From the NCBI GenBank assembly GCA_029339505.1, contig JAQISU010000193.1, forward strand, positions 2,573,501 through 2,637,500: 64,000 nucleotides of DNA, written 5' to 3'. The position numbers were made by a program, and so were the translations under genes. Source of the DNA: Unio delphinus. Taxonomy: Eukaryota; Mollusca; Bivalvia; Unionida; Unionidae. The notes beneath the pieces are model-generated. The model did not search any database. It was not told the DNA's origin and saw nothing but the letters and a program-made list of their open reading frames with translations. Position 1 is the first letter of the stretch. Each line of letters begins with the position of its first letter. Of this stretch, positions 31,719 through 44,258 are shown piece by piece.

Positions 31719-34700
31719 GTGAGTGTTGTTGGTTAACAGAAAGGGTGCATGTCTGAAGGTTAATACGAGGTTCTAAAATGTATCATACCACCCACTCACC
31801 CACCCTCAATTCGGAACCACATACAGTTAATATACCACCCACCCACTCTCACTTTAATGAGTCGAACTTTGTGTTATAATCTATCTATAACTTATAGTTA
31901 ACGTATAGTATAAGTACGTTGACGCAGTCACACGTGACTATTAAGCAACGGGCTATACAGACGACTGTTTTGCTTATTTCATAGCACACATAATATAATG
32001 CATGCTTTCACCTTTTTACGCCCTACAGTATATTTCTTTGTAAAGGTGATATGATTCGCCTATGCTACTTATCTTTACATATTATGGCTTAAAGCAATTG
32101 TCGTATAAATGAATTCTCTGTGATTAAATGCAATATGTATCCATCGAAACAGCATATTGATGAATCGATACCTCGTTGACTCGTTTTACCTCTACCTGTT
32201 CGGTTAGTTTATTTGCATCAGTATCCTTGAGAACCAATAAAGATATACTTGACAATAATGGGGCCCAGAGTGGCCGAGTGGTTTAAAGTGCTCACCATTA
32301 TGGATCACTACCATCTCATATCTGTCTGCGTGGGTTCGAGTCTAAGATTAGGCTAATGTAGTTATGTGAGAAAGCTTGCCAGTAGCTTCTCAGGGGTCAG
32401 TGGTTCTTTCCGGGTTTTATTCTGGGTTCTTCCTCCACCAATAATACTGGCCGCCATGTATAGCCTTTCGTGTGCTTAAAAATGGCGTTAAACCCTACAA
32501 CAACAACAACTACAACTTGCCAATGATACTTGGAGAAAAATAGCAAAGACCTTATATCTGTTCGATAAATGAAAACTAATAAAAGACAATTTCATCAAAA
32601 AGATAGGTTATATTGCCGACAAGTTGTTTTGCCCATGATCATCTTGCTGACTTCAGTATGGTTTGTAAATGATTTTCCTTTTTTGTTAATTTAAAGAAAC
32701 AATATTGAATACGAGTATTTATTTTTGTTTTTCTACTAGCTTGTTAATTTTATAAATTACAAAATGAGAAATTAATACAGTGATTCAGTAACCAACACTG
32801 GGCTCATAAATGCTTTGAGGAAACAGTTAATTCACTTTTTGAATTTTGTTATCTTGATAGCGTTTTAAAAAATACTTAGTTTTTCTTCTGAAACAGTTAC
32901 AGAGTTGATTAAAAGTTAGATTGAAAAAAAAAGTACATGGCTTTAAAAATAACCCTAAGCCCTGTCAATTATAATAATAATTAGTGAAAAGCCAAGTGAT
33001 TCAGCTGTTTACAGAATACAGCAGTCAAACTAAACTTAATTTTTAAACTTGAATAACTCCAGTGAGCAGCATTATTGTGTATTAATTGTTAAATACTTGT
33101 AATTGTTTTTAAATACTTTTAACCTACTGTAGTGAACTGGTTCGATGTTGATGATATAAGTTTTGGAGATAAGCTATTTTACATTCTTATAATACTTCAC
33201 AAACTGTAGTGAAGCGCTCAGCTGGTATGCATGTCAAGTGAGTGATATTAGCCCCACCTGGGTACCTGGGTGTCTCATGTTTTTTTTAGCTATCTTTGGT
33301 GGAAACTTTGCAAAGCAATCTATCTGGTGTCCGCGTTTATTCTGTATTGAATGAAACTTATACAATGGGATGTCCATCAAGACTGTATTTGGGGCACATA
33401 ACAAGGAGCATTGTGATAAAACATAATTTAACTAATTTAAATTTATCCAGAGGTCTCACTAGGATTTAAAAACTTGGAGTCCAGGTAAAAATAGGAGTCC
33501 CACCAGCAAAAGTTGCAGTCCCCCTCTTTGCAGATTATTAGTTCTAACAACTTTAGCACTCTTCTGAATCTCATTAAAATCATTATTTGTTTGATATTTA
33601 ATCCCAAAATACTTAATCAAAGTGCAAATGATGTTTTATCCAAGTCTTGATTGTCTTCATTTTGAGGTCACATGCACTATTTATTTGGGTACAATAAGAA
33701 ATGATCTCAATAATGGAAGCTAAAGTTCTGATGTACTCTTATAATAACCACATGGAATCTTTCTGCCTCTGAATTCAGTCATTGTAAATATCACCATGTT
33801 TTCCTACCCAATCTGCTAGTCGAAATCTTTGAACTTGCTGTCCAGTTATTGCATTGTGTTTTTTTTATGTACTCTTATAAATGCAGCAGGCACATCTGGG
33901 GGACATTTTAACCACTGAATTCTGTTATTGTAAATATCAGTACAGCTAAAATGATCAAATAATCAACACATTCTCCAACTCAGTGGGTTGTTGAAGTAGG
34001 ACTGGCAAGCCTTTGAATTTGCCGCCCAACTATTTGAGTGCATAGGGACGACTCCTGAATGTGTGATTTTTAGTGTCCCAGATAAAAAAGTTGAGTCCAC
34101 ATCTGCGTAATTAAGCGTTCCTGTGACCTCTGATATTGTTAATGTTTCATAAAATGTATCAAGGCATGATAAGTGTTTCAATATCATCAAATATACCAAG
34201 CAAAGCTAAATCTTCATTCCATTGTAAATGTTTTAGTTACTTCTACATACAATAATGTAATAATAATCCCTTAGCCTGTATTTACAGTGTGTACTCTTCA
34301 TGTTATTACATTGCAATATATCCCATAACCACTATGTACAGTGTACCAAATCAATTTATTTTAATCAGAGCTAATACACGTAAGTAAGCGTTCCGAGACC
34401 ACCACAATTTTTACTGTTTCATAAAATGTATCAAGGCACTATAAGTGTTTCAATATCATCAAATATACCAAGCAAAGCTAAATCTTCATTCCATTGTAAA
34501 ATGTATTAGTTACTTCTTCATGTTATTACATTGCAGTATATCCCATAGCCTCCATTTAAAATTTTATCTCATCTTATGATATTGCAATATATTGCAGCTA
34601 CATCTGTACTCTTCCTGTTATTACATTGCAATTTATCTATAATATATAATTATGCAGTGTGTACTCTTCTTGTTATTACATTGCAATTTATCTATAATAT

Positions 34701-36610
34701 ATAATTATGCAGTGTGTACTCTTCTTGTTATTACACTGCAGTATATCCCAAATCCAATATGTTCAGCGTACCAAAGCACTTTATTTTAAACAAAGCTAAT
34801 TAACTGTAGCAACTGATCTCCCCTTACATGCATGTGTACCAGTCTCCATTAACTGTAACCATCGACCTCCCACGGTGCTTTTTACATGTCAGAACAGTTT
34901 AATCATGGTGAGATCTCTTAGTAAAGAGAGCATTGGCATGGACTCTATGCATTTTGCATGGACTGTTCGCATTTAAGGTACGTGTAATGCAAGGAAAATA
35001 GAGTTGTTAATTTTGGCAAGTTGATTTTGAAACTGTGCATGAATAATGTTACCATAGACAAATTATGAAACCTGAAACTTTAAGATGGAGTGTTCAAAAG
35101 TCAACAAGGAGGACAGTGTACTCCTAAGAGAAAGCCTTTTATAGATGTTGTTCTCTCAATGTCAACTTTTAATTTATCATATGTATTTTGTTTATCGCCG
35201 GATTGCCCCATATAGACAGGTATTATTGTACTGTAATATGTTTATTTATATCATATAGTAAGTGGCATTTATACTTTTCTATACTTCAGAGCTCACGGAT
35301 AAACCGCGGAAGTGCCGGAGGTTACTTTCTTGCTGGTAGGAACATGCACTGGATCCTTGTAAGTGATGTGATGATGATTATTTATAAAGGTACATGTACT
35401 GACATATTTATACTTGTGTAGTTCTCACTGATTTACACCCGGGTACACAGTATCATATCTAGGTTGTACAGGTGTATTCAGTTAAAACAGTCACTGATAC
35501 ACTACCATTGGTTGCTATAACATTGCTTAGAAATCAGGTGTATTTGTACTTCACAGAGGCAACAGGTATATGGCCTTTAAAGATTTGCTGCCGCTGTAGG
35601 ATTTTTAAAAATGTATTTATCAGTGATCAACAGTTTAAATGGGTAGTTCTGAAATGAAGAGGAGTCCAGTCTTCATATTATCTTTTGAAGTACACAGATC
35701 AGATTTAAAAGTATGATGCTGGTACAATTATGCTACTTTATAAGCTGTCAACTAAAAAAAAATTGTGAAAGTCAAAACTTTTGTGTAGGTTTCCCACTCC
35801 TAATGATTGGATTGTTTTGTTAGTTTTTATGGCACTTTTAACACATTTTTGTTTGTATAATGTTAAGGAAATGGAAGCTAAGTGTCTTTCCCACTGTCAC
35901 ACCAAGACAAGAATACAATGATGCTTGGATCACCAGTCTGATGCTGTACCAACAGATCCACTATGTTTCTTCCTCAGCTGCTAATGAGAACACTGCATGC
36001 CATTTTTGGCCATCGCTGCCTCAGCTCCATTACATTTCTTCCTCTGCTTCTAATGAGAACACTACATGCCATCATTTGCCAGTCACTGTCTCAGATGCAC
36101 AATTGGCTAGACCATTTGTGTTTTTGTTTGTTGCAGATTTATCTTCCATGAGCTATAACCTGATTTTTTTCTTCTGCAGTCCATGTATCCTTACTACATA
36201 TAATTAGAGACGTTTAGATAAATTGATGTGTCCTTATTTCCTGTACAATTAGGTAGATATTGTTAGGTAATTCTTGTGTCGTTATTTCCTGTACAATTAG
36301 ATAGATATTGTTAGGTAATTATTGTGTCCTTATTCCTTGTCTGGGTAGATATCTTTAGGTGATTCATATGAATTTATTTCATTTACAATTAAGTAGATAA
36401 ATTTAGGTCATTGTCCTTAATACATTTAGGTAGATATTTTTAAGTATTTGATATTTCCTTACTACATATATCTAGACAGGTTATATATGAATATTATTTT
36501 TTCAGGTAGGGGCATCTCTCTTTGCCAGTAATATCGGCTCCATCCATTTTGTGGGTCTTGCAGGATCAGGAGCAGCATCAGGCATTGCTATTGGATTGTA
36601 CGAACTCAAT
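31608..36610 (+). CDS. SLC5A family sodium/solute cotransporter (SGLT clade), first three coding exons
   Basis: Exons 31608-31718, 35290-35358 and 36506-36610, all phase 0, encode the first 95 residues of a sodium-coupled transporter of the plasma membrane. SGLT-type SLC5A proteins carry glucose, inositol or related solutes with Na+. Visible: a polar N-terminus; the first membrane helix ([19 protein letters not shown]); a loop ([17 protein letters not shown]); and the Na+/sugar-site helix region ([20 protein letters not shown], then [14 protein letters not shown]), nearly diagnostic for the SGLT clade. About 85% of the protein must lie beyond the window, since the next intron fills the remaining 27 kb with a satellite. 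Substrate and exact paralogue cannot be assigned from this part. It diverges head to head from the TRMT1L-like gene. Confidence 0.9.
31719..32259. other. SLC5A intron 1, 5' part
   Basis: Two CCACCCACTCACC-like tracts near 31790 and 31835; otherwise nothing recognised. Confidence 0.5.
32260..32516 (+). mobile_element. tRNA-derived SINE, full length
   Basis: Best copy of the family. A-box AGTGGCCGAGTGGTTTAAAG and B-box GGGTTCGAGTCT (32333-32344) show a tRNA-derived head of the Ser/Leu type. The body contains TTCTTCCTCCACCAATAATA and TGGCCGCCATGTATAGCC. The tail is AATGGCGTTAAACCC followed by ACAACAACAACAAC. It lies in SLC5A intron 1. Confidence 0.9.
32517..34105. other. SLC5A intron 1, no recognised features
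   Basis: AT-rich sequence; no exon or repeat family recognised on either strand. Confidence 0.5.
34107..34745 (+). repeat. Complex direct duplication and 59-bp tandem repeat in SLC5A intron 1
   Basis: About 140 bases at 34107-34244 recur at 34379-34527 (shared GTATCAAGGCA, GTGTTTCAATATCATCAAAT, CTAAATCTTCATTCCATTGT). Interleaved are five copies of a GTTATTACATTGCA core, of which the last (34600-34740) form a roughly 59-base tandem with ATCTATAATATATAATTATG. Confidence 0.85.
34746..35289. other. SLC5A intron 1, 3' part
   Basis: No recognised features until the polypyrimidine tract and acceptor of exon 2 at 35289. Confidence 0.5.
35290..35358 (+). CDS. SLC5A exon 2
   Basis: Encodes [20 protein letters not shown] then WIL, 23 codons in phase 0, between a TACTTCAG acceptor and a GTAAGT donor. 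The GGYFLAGR motif is a signature of SLC5A transporters. Confidence 0.92.
35359..36189. other. SLC5A intron 2 with an 80-90-bp duplication
   Basis: At about 35960-36080 two copies share TTTCTTCCTC, GCTTCTAATGAGAACACT-like sequence and a CATGCCAT segment. Open frames here arise from this duplication and are not exons. Confidence 0.55.
36190..36480 (+). repeat. About 50-bp degenerate minisatellite directly upstream of SLC5A exon 3
   Basis: Five to six diverged units with GTAGATATTGTTAGGTAATT and TTATTTCCTGTACAATTAG segments. It ends about 25 bases before the exon 3 acceptor, so exon 3 is bracketed by tandem repeats on both sides. Confidence 0.8.
36506..36610 (+). CDS. SLC5A exon 3 (Na+/sugar-site helix), ends at the satellite array
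   Basis: Encodes [20 protein letters not shown] then [15 protein letters not shown], 35 codons in phase 0. The acceptor is a TTTTTTCAG. The donor is AAT|GTATGG, weak compared with the usual MAG|GTRAGT. The last six exon bases and the donor are the first bases of the 57-bp satellite unit that follows directly. Reading through the donor in frame gives four residues (VWSS) and a stop, so the satellite is not an extension of this exon. Confidence 0.9.
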
Positions 36611-39600
36611 GTATGGAGCAGTTAATGCAATACAATAGTACATATTACTGTCTTATAAAATCTCAATGTATGGAACAGTTAATGCAATACAATAGTACAT
36701 ATTACTGTCTTATAAAATCTCAATGCATGGAACAGTTAATGCAATACAATAGTACATATTACTGTCTTATAAAATCTCAATGCATGGAACAGTTAATGCA
36801 ATACAATAGTACATATTACTGTCTTATAAAATCTCAATGCATGGAGCAGTTAATGCAATACAATAGTACATATTACTGTCTTATAAAATCTCAATGTATG
36901 GAGCAGTTAATGCAATACAATAGTACATATTACTGTCTTATAAAATCTCAATGTATGGAACAGTTAATGCAGTACAATAGTACATATTACTGTCTTATAA
37001 AATCTCAATGTATGGAACAGTTAATGCAATACAATAGTACATATTACTGTCTTATAAAATCTCAATGCATGGAGCAGTTAATGCAATACAATAGTACATA
37101 TTACTGTCTTATAAAATCTCAATGCATGGAGCAGTTAATGCAATACAATAGTACATATTACTGTCTTATAAAATCTCAATGCATGGAGCAGTTAATGCAA
37201 TACAATAGTACATATTACTGTCTTATAAAATCTCAATGTATGGAACAGTTAATGCAATACAATAGTACATATTACTGTCTTATAAAATCTCAATGCATGG
37301 AACAGATAATGCAATACAATAGTACATATTACTGTCTTATAAAATCTCAATGCATGGAGCAGTTAATGCAATACAATAGTACATATTACTGTCTTATAAA
37401 ATCTCAATGCATGGAACAGTTAATGTAATACAATAGTACATATTACTGTCTTATAAAATCTCAATGTATGGAACAGTTAATGCAATACAATAGTACATAT
37501 TACTGTCTTATAAAAAATTACTGTCTTATAAAATCTCAATGCATGGAACAGTTAATGCAATACAATAGTACATATTACTGTCTTATAAAATCTCAATGCA
37601 TGGAACAGTTAATGCAATACAATAGTACATATTACTGTCTTATAAAATCTCAATGCATGGAGCAGTTAATGCAATACAATAGTACATATTACTGTCTTAT
37701 AAAATCTCAATGCATGGAGCAGTTAATGCAATACAATAGTACATATTACTGTCTTATAAAATCTCAATGCATGGAACAGTTAATGCAATACAATAGTACA
37801 TATTACTGTCTTATAAAATCTCAATGCATGGAACAGTTAATGCAATACAATAGTACATATTACTGTCTTATAAAATCTCAATGTATGGAACAGTTAATGC
37901 AATACAATAGTACATATTACTGTCTTATAAAATCTCAATGTATGGAACAGTTAATGCAATACAATAGTACATATTACTGTCTTATAAAATTTCAATGCAT
38001 GGAACAGTTAATGCAATACAATAGTACATATTACTGTCTTATAAAATCTCAATGCATGGAACAGTTAATGCAATACAATAGTACATATTACTGTCTTATA
38101 AAATCTCAATGCATGGAGCAGTTAATGCAATACAATAGAACATATTACTGTCTTATAAAATCTCAATGTATGGAACAGTTAATGCAATACAATAGTACAT
38201 ATTACTGTCTTATAAAATCTCAATGTATGGAGCAGTTAATGCAATACAATAGTACATATTACTGTCTTATAAAATCTCAATGCATGGAGCAGTTAATGCA
38301 ATACAATAGTACATATTACTGTCTTATAAAATCTCAATGCATGGAGCAGTTAATGCAATACAATAGTACATATTACTGTCTTATAAAATCTCAATGTATG
38401 GAACAGTTAATGCAATACAATAGTACATACTCTGTCTTATAAAATCTCAATGTATGGAACAGTTAATGCAATACAATAGTACATATTACTGTCTTATAAA
38501 ATCTCAATGCATGGAACAGTTAATGCAGTACAATAGTACATATTACTGTCTTATAAAATCTCAATGCATGGAGCAGTTAATGCAATACAATAGTACATAT
38601 TACTGTCTTATAAAATCTCAATGCATGGAGCAGTTAATGCAATACAATAGTACATATTACTGTCTTATAAAATCTCAATGCATGGAGCAGTTAATGCAAT
38701 ACAATAGTACATATTACTGTCTTATAAAATCTCAATGTATGGAACAGTTAATGCAATACAATAGTACATATTACTGTCTTATAAAATCTCAATGTATGGA
38801 GCAGTTAATGCAATACAATAGTACATATTACTGTCTTATAAAATCTCAATGCATGGAACAGTTAATGCAATACAATAGTACATATTACTGTCTTATAAAA
38901 TCTCAATGCATGGAACAGTTAATGCAATACAATAGTACATATTACTGTCTTATAAAATCTCAATGTATGGAACAGTTAATGCAATACAATAGTACATATT
39001 ACTGTCTTATAAAATCTCAATGTATGGAGCAGTTAATGCAATACAATAGTACATATTACTGTCTTATAAAATCTCAATGCATGGAGCAGTTAATGCAATA
39101 CAATAGTACATATTACTGTCTTATAAAATCTCAATGCATGGAGCAGTTAATGCAATACAATAGTACATATTACTGTCTTATAAAATCTCAATGCATGGAG
39201 CAGTTAATGCAATACAATAGTACATATTACTGTCTTATAAAATCTCAATGCATGGAGCAGTTAATGCAATACAATAGTACATATTACTGTCTTATAAAAT
39301 CTCAATGCATGGAACAGTTAATGCAATACAATAGTACATATTACTGTCTTATAAAATCTCAATGCATGGAGCAGTTAATGCAATACAATAGTACATATTA
39401 CTGTCTTATAAAATCTCAATGCATGGAGCAGTTAATGCAATACAATAGTACATATTACTGTCTTATAAAATCTCAATGCATGGAGCAGTTAATGCAATAC
39501 AATAGTACATATTACTGTCTTATAAAATCTCAATGCATGGAGCAGTTAATGCAATACAATAGTACATATTACTGTCTTATAAAATCTCAATGCATGGAGC

Positions 39601-39706
39601 AGTTAATGCAATACAATAGTACATATTACTGTCTTATAAAATCTCAATGCATGGAACAGTTAATGCAATACAATAGTACATACTCTGTCTTATAAAATGT
39701 CAATGT

Positions 39707-42700
39707 ATGGAACAGTTAATGCAATACAATAGTACATATTACTGTCTTATAAAATCTCAATGCATGGAGCAGTTAATGCAATACAATAGTACATATTACT
39801 GTCTTATAAAATCTCAATGCATGGAGCAGTTAATGCAATACAATAGTACATATTACTGTCTTATAAAATCTCAATGTATGGAACAGTTAATGCAATACAA
39901 TAGTACATACTCTGTCTTATAAAATCTCAATGTATGGAACAGTTAATGCAATACAATAGTACATATTACTGTCTTATAAAATCTCAATGCATGGAACAGT
40001 TAATGCAATACAATAGTACATATTACTGTCTTATAAAATCTCAATGTATGGAACAGTTAATACAATACAATAGTACATATTACTGTCTTATAAAATCTCA
40101 ATGCATGGAGCAGTTAATGCAATACAATAGTACATATTACTGTCTTATAAAATCTCAATGCATGGAGCAGTTAATGCAATACAATAGTACATATTACTGT
40201 CTTATAAAATCTCAATGTATGGAACAGTTAATGCAATACAATAGTACATATTACTGTCTTATAAAATCTCAATGTATGGAACAGTTAATGCAATACAATA
40301 GTACATATTACTGTCTTATAAAATCTCAATGTATGGAGCAGTTAATGCAATACAATAGTACATATTACTGTCTTATAAAATCTCAATGCATGGAACAGTT
40401 AATGCAATACAATAGTACATATTACTGTCTTATAAAATCTCAATGTATGGAACAGTTAATGCAATACAATAGTACATATTACTGTCTTATAAAATCTCAA
40501 TGCATGGAACAGTTAATGCAATACAATAGTACATATTACTGTCTTATAAAATCACAATGCATGGAGCAGTTAATGCAATACAATAGTACATATTACTGTC
40601 TTATAAAATCTCAATGTATGGAACAGTTAATGCAATACAATAGTACATATTACTGTCTTATAAAATCTCAATGCATGGAGCAGTTAATGCAATACAATAG
40701 TACATATTACTGTCTTATAAAATCTCAATGCATGGAACAGTTAATGCAATACAATAGTACATATTACTGTCTAATAAAATCTCAATGCATGGAGCAGTTA
40801 ATGCAATACAATAGTACATATTACTGTCTTATAAAATCTCAATGCATGGAGCAGTTAATGCAATACAATAGTACATATTACTGTCTTATAAAATCTCAAT
40901 GCATGGAACAGTTAATACAATACAATAGTACATATTACTGTCTTATAAAATCTCAATGTATGGAGCAGTTAATGCAATACAATAGTACATATTACTGTCT
41001 TATAAAATCTCAATGTATGGAACAGTTAATGCAATACAATAGTACATATTACTGTCTTATAAAATCTCAATGTATGGAGCAGTTAATGCAATACAATAGT
41101 ACATATTACTGTCTTATAAAATCTCAATGCATGGAACAGTTAATGCAATACAATAGTACATACTCTGTCTTATAAAATCTCAATGCATGGAGCAGTTAAT
41201 GCAATACAATAGTACATATTACTGTCTTATAAAATCTCAATGCATGGAGCAGTTAATGCAATACAATAGTACATATTACTGTCTTATAAAATCTCAATGT
41301 ATGGAATAGTTAATGCAATACAATAGTACATATTACTGTCTTATAAAATCTCAATGTATGGAACAGTTAATACAATACAATAGTACATACTCTGTCTTAT
41401 AAAATCTCAATGCATGGAACAGTTAATGCAATACAATAGTACATATTACTGTCTTATAAAATCTCAATGCATGGAGCAGTTAATGCAATACAATAGTACA
41501 TATTACTGTCTTATAAAATCTCAATGCATGGAGCAGTTAATGCAATACAATAGTACATATTACTGTCTTATAAAATCTCAATGCATGGAGCAGTTAATGC
41601 AATACAATAGTACATATTACTGTCTTATAAAATCTCAATGTATGGAACAGTTAATGCAATACAATAGTACATATTACTGTCTTATAAAATCTCAATGCAT
41701 GGAACAGTTAATGCAATACAATAGTACATATTACTGTCTTATAAAATCTCAATGCATGGAGCAGTTAATGCAATACAATAGTACATATTACTGTCTTATA
41801 AAATCTCAATGCATGGAGCAGTTAATGCAATACAATAGTACATATTACTGTCTTATAAAATCTCAATGCATGGAGCAGTTAATGCAATACAATAGTACAT
41901 ATTACTGTCTTATAAAATCTCAATGCATGGAACAGTTAATGCAATACAATAGTACATACTCTGTCTTATAAAATGTCAATGTATGGAACAGTTAATGCAA
42001 TACAATAGTACATATTACTGTCTTATAAAATCTCAATGCATGGAGCAGTTAATGCAATACAATAGTACATATTACTGTCTTATAAAATCTCAATGCATGG
42101 AGCAGTTAATGCAATACAATAGTACATATTACTGTCTTATAAAATCTCAATGTATGGAACAGTTAATGCAATACAATAGTACATACTCTGTCTTATAAAA
42201 TCTCAATGTATGGAACAGTTAATGCAATACAATAGTACATATTACTGTCTTATAAAATCTCAATGCATGGAACAGTTAATGCAATACAATAGTACATATT
42301 ACTGTCTTATAAAATCTCAATGTATGGAACAGTTAATACAATACAATAGTACATATTACTGTCTTATAAAATCTCAATGCATGGAGCAGTTAATGCAATA
42401 CAATAGTACATATTACTGTCTTATAAAATCTCAATGCATGGAGCAGTTAATGCAATACAATAGTACATATTACTGTCTTATAAAATCTCAATGTATGGAA
42501 CAGTTAATGCAATACAATAGTACATATTACTGTCTTATAAAATCTCAATGTATGGAACAGTTAATGCAATACAATAGTACATATTACTGTCTTATAAAAT
42601 CTCAATGTATGGAGCAGTTAATGCAATACAATAGTACATATTACTGTCTTATAAAATCTCAATGCATGGAACAGTTAATGCAATACAATAGTACATATTA

Positions 42701-44258
42701 CTGTCTTATAAAATCTCAATGTATGGAACAGTTAATGCAATACAATAGTACATATTACTGTCTTATAAAATCTCAATGCATGGAACAGTTAATGCAATAC
42801 AATAGTACATATTACTGTCTTATAAAATCACAATGCATGGAGCAGTTAATGCAATACAATAGTACATATTACTGTCTTATAAAATCTCAATGTATGGAAC
42901 AGTTAATGCAATACAATAGTACATATTACTGTCTTATAAAATCTCAATGCATGGAGCAGTTAATGCAATACAATAGTACATATTACTGTCTTATAAAATC
43001 TCAATGCATGGAACAGTTAATGCAATACAATAGTACATATTACTGTCTAATAAAATCTCAATGCATGGAGCAGTTAATGCAATACAATAGTACATATTAC
43101 TGTCTTATAAAATCTCAATGCATGGAGCAGTTAATGCAATACAATAGTACATATTACTGTCTTATAAAATCTCAATGCATGGAACAGTTAATACAATACA
43201 ATAGTACATATTACTGTCTTATAAAATCTCAATGTATGGAGCAGTTAATGCAATACAATAGTACATATTACTGTCTTATAAAATCTCAATGTATGGAACA
43301 GTTAATGCAATACAATAGTACATATTACTGTCTTATAAAATCTCAATGTATGGAGCAGTTAATGCAATACAATAGTACATATTACTGTCTTATAAAATCT
43401 CAATGCATGGAACAGTTAATGCAATACAATAGTACATACTCTGTCTTATAAAATCTCAATGCATGGAGCAGTTAATGCAATACAATAGTACATATTACTG
43501 TCTTATAAAATCTCAATGCATGGAGCAGTTAATGCAATACAATAGTACATATTACTGTCTTATAAAATCTCAATGTATGGAATAGTTAATGCAATACAAT
43601 AGTACATATTACTGTCTTATAAAATCTCAATGTATGGAACAGTTAATACAATACAATAGTACATACTCTGTCTTATAAAATCTCAATGCATGGAACAGTT
43701 AATGCAATACAATAGTACATATTACTGTCTTATAAAATCTCAATGCATGGAGCAGTTAATGCAATACAATAGTACATATTACTGTCTTATAAAATCTCAA
43801 TGCATGGAGCAGTTAATGCAATACAATAGTACATATTACTGTCTTATAAAATCTCAATGTATGGAACAGTTAATGCAATACAATAGTACATATTACTGTC
43901 TTATAAAATCTCAATGTATGGAACAGTTAATGCAATACAATAGTACATATTACTGTCTTATAAAATCTCAATGCATGGAGCAGTTAATGCAATACAATAG
44001 TACATATTACTGTCTTATAAAATCTCAATGCATGGAGCAGTTAATGCAATACAATAGTACATATTACTGTCTTATAAAATCTCAATGTATGGAGCAGTTA
44101 ATGCAATACAATAGTACATATTACTGTCTTATAAAATCTCAATGTATGGAACAGTTAATGCAATACAATAGTACATATTACTGTCTTATAAAATCTCAAT
44201 GTATGGAACAGTTAATGCAATACAATAGTACATATTACTGTCTTATAAAATCTCAATG
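39707..44258 (+). repeat. Higher-order repeat, 2,276-bp tandem duplication inside the satellite
   Basis: Private variants recur at a fixed 2,276-bp offset: the ATCACAATGC variant at about 40551 and 42827, CTAATAAAAT at about 40771 and 43047, and the GGAATAG unit at about 41304 and 43580. The 56-bp units also recur at this offset (breaks near 39690, 39917, 41170 and 41390 against 41966, 42193, 43446 and 43666). The period equals 40 units less four bases, as expected for four 56-bp units. Similarity fades after about three units beyond 43690. Diverged relatives begin near 44943 and 50677. Confidence 0.85.

Noticed and set aside
32260..32345. Possible tRNA-Ser/Leu gene
   Set aside because: It is the head of a SINE repeated three times in the window with the same tRNA-unrelated body and tail.
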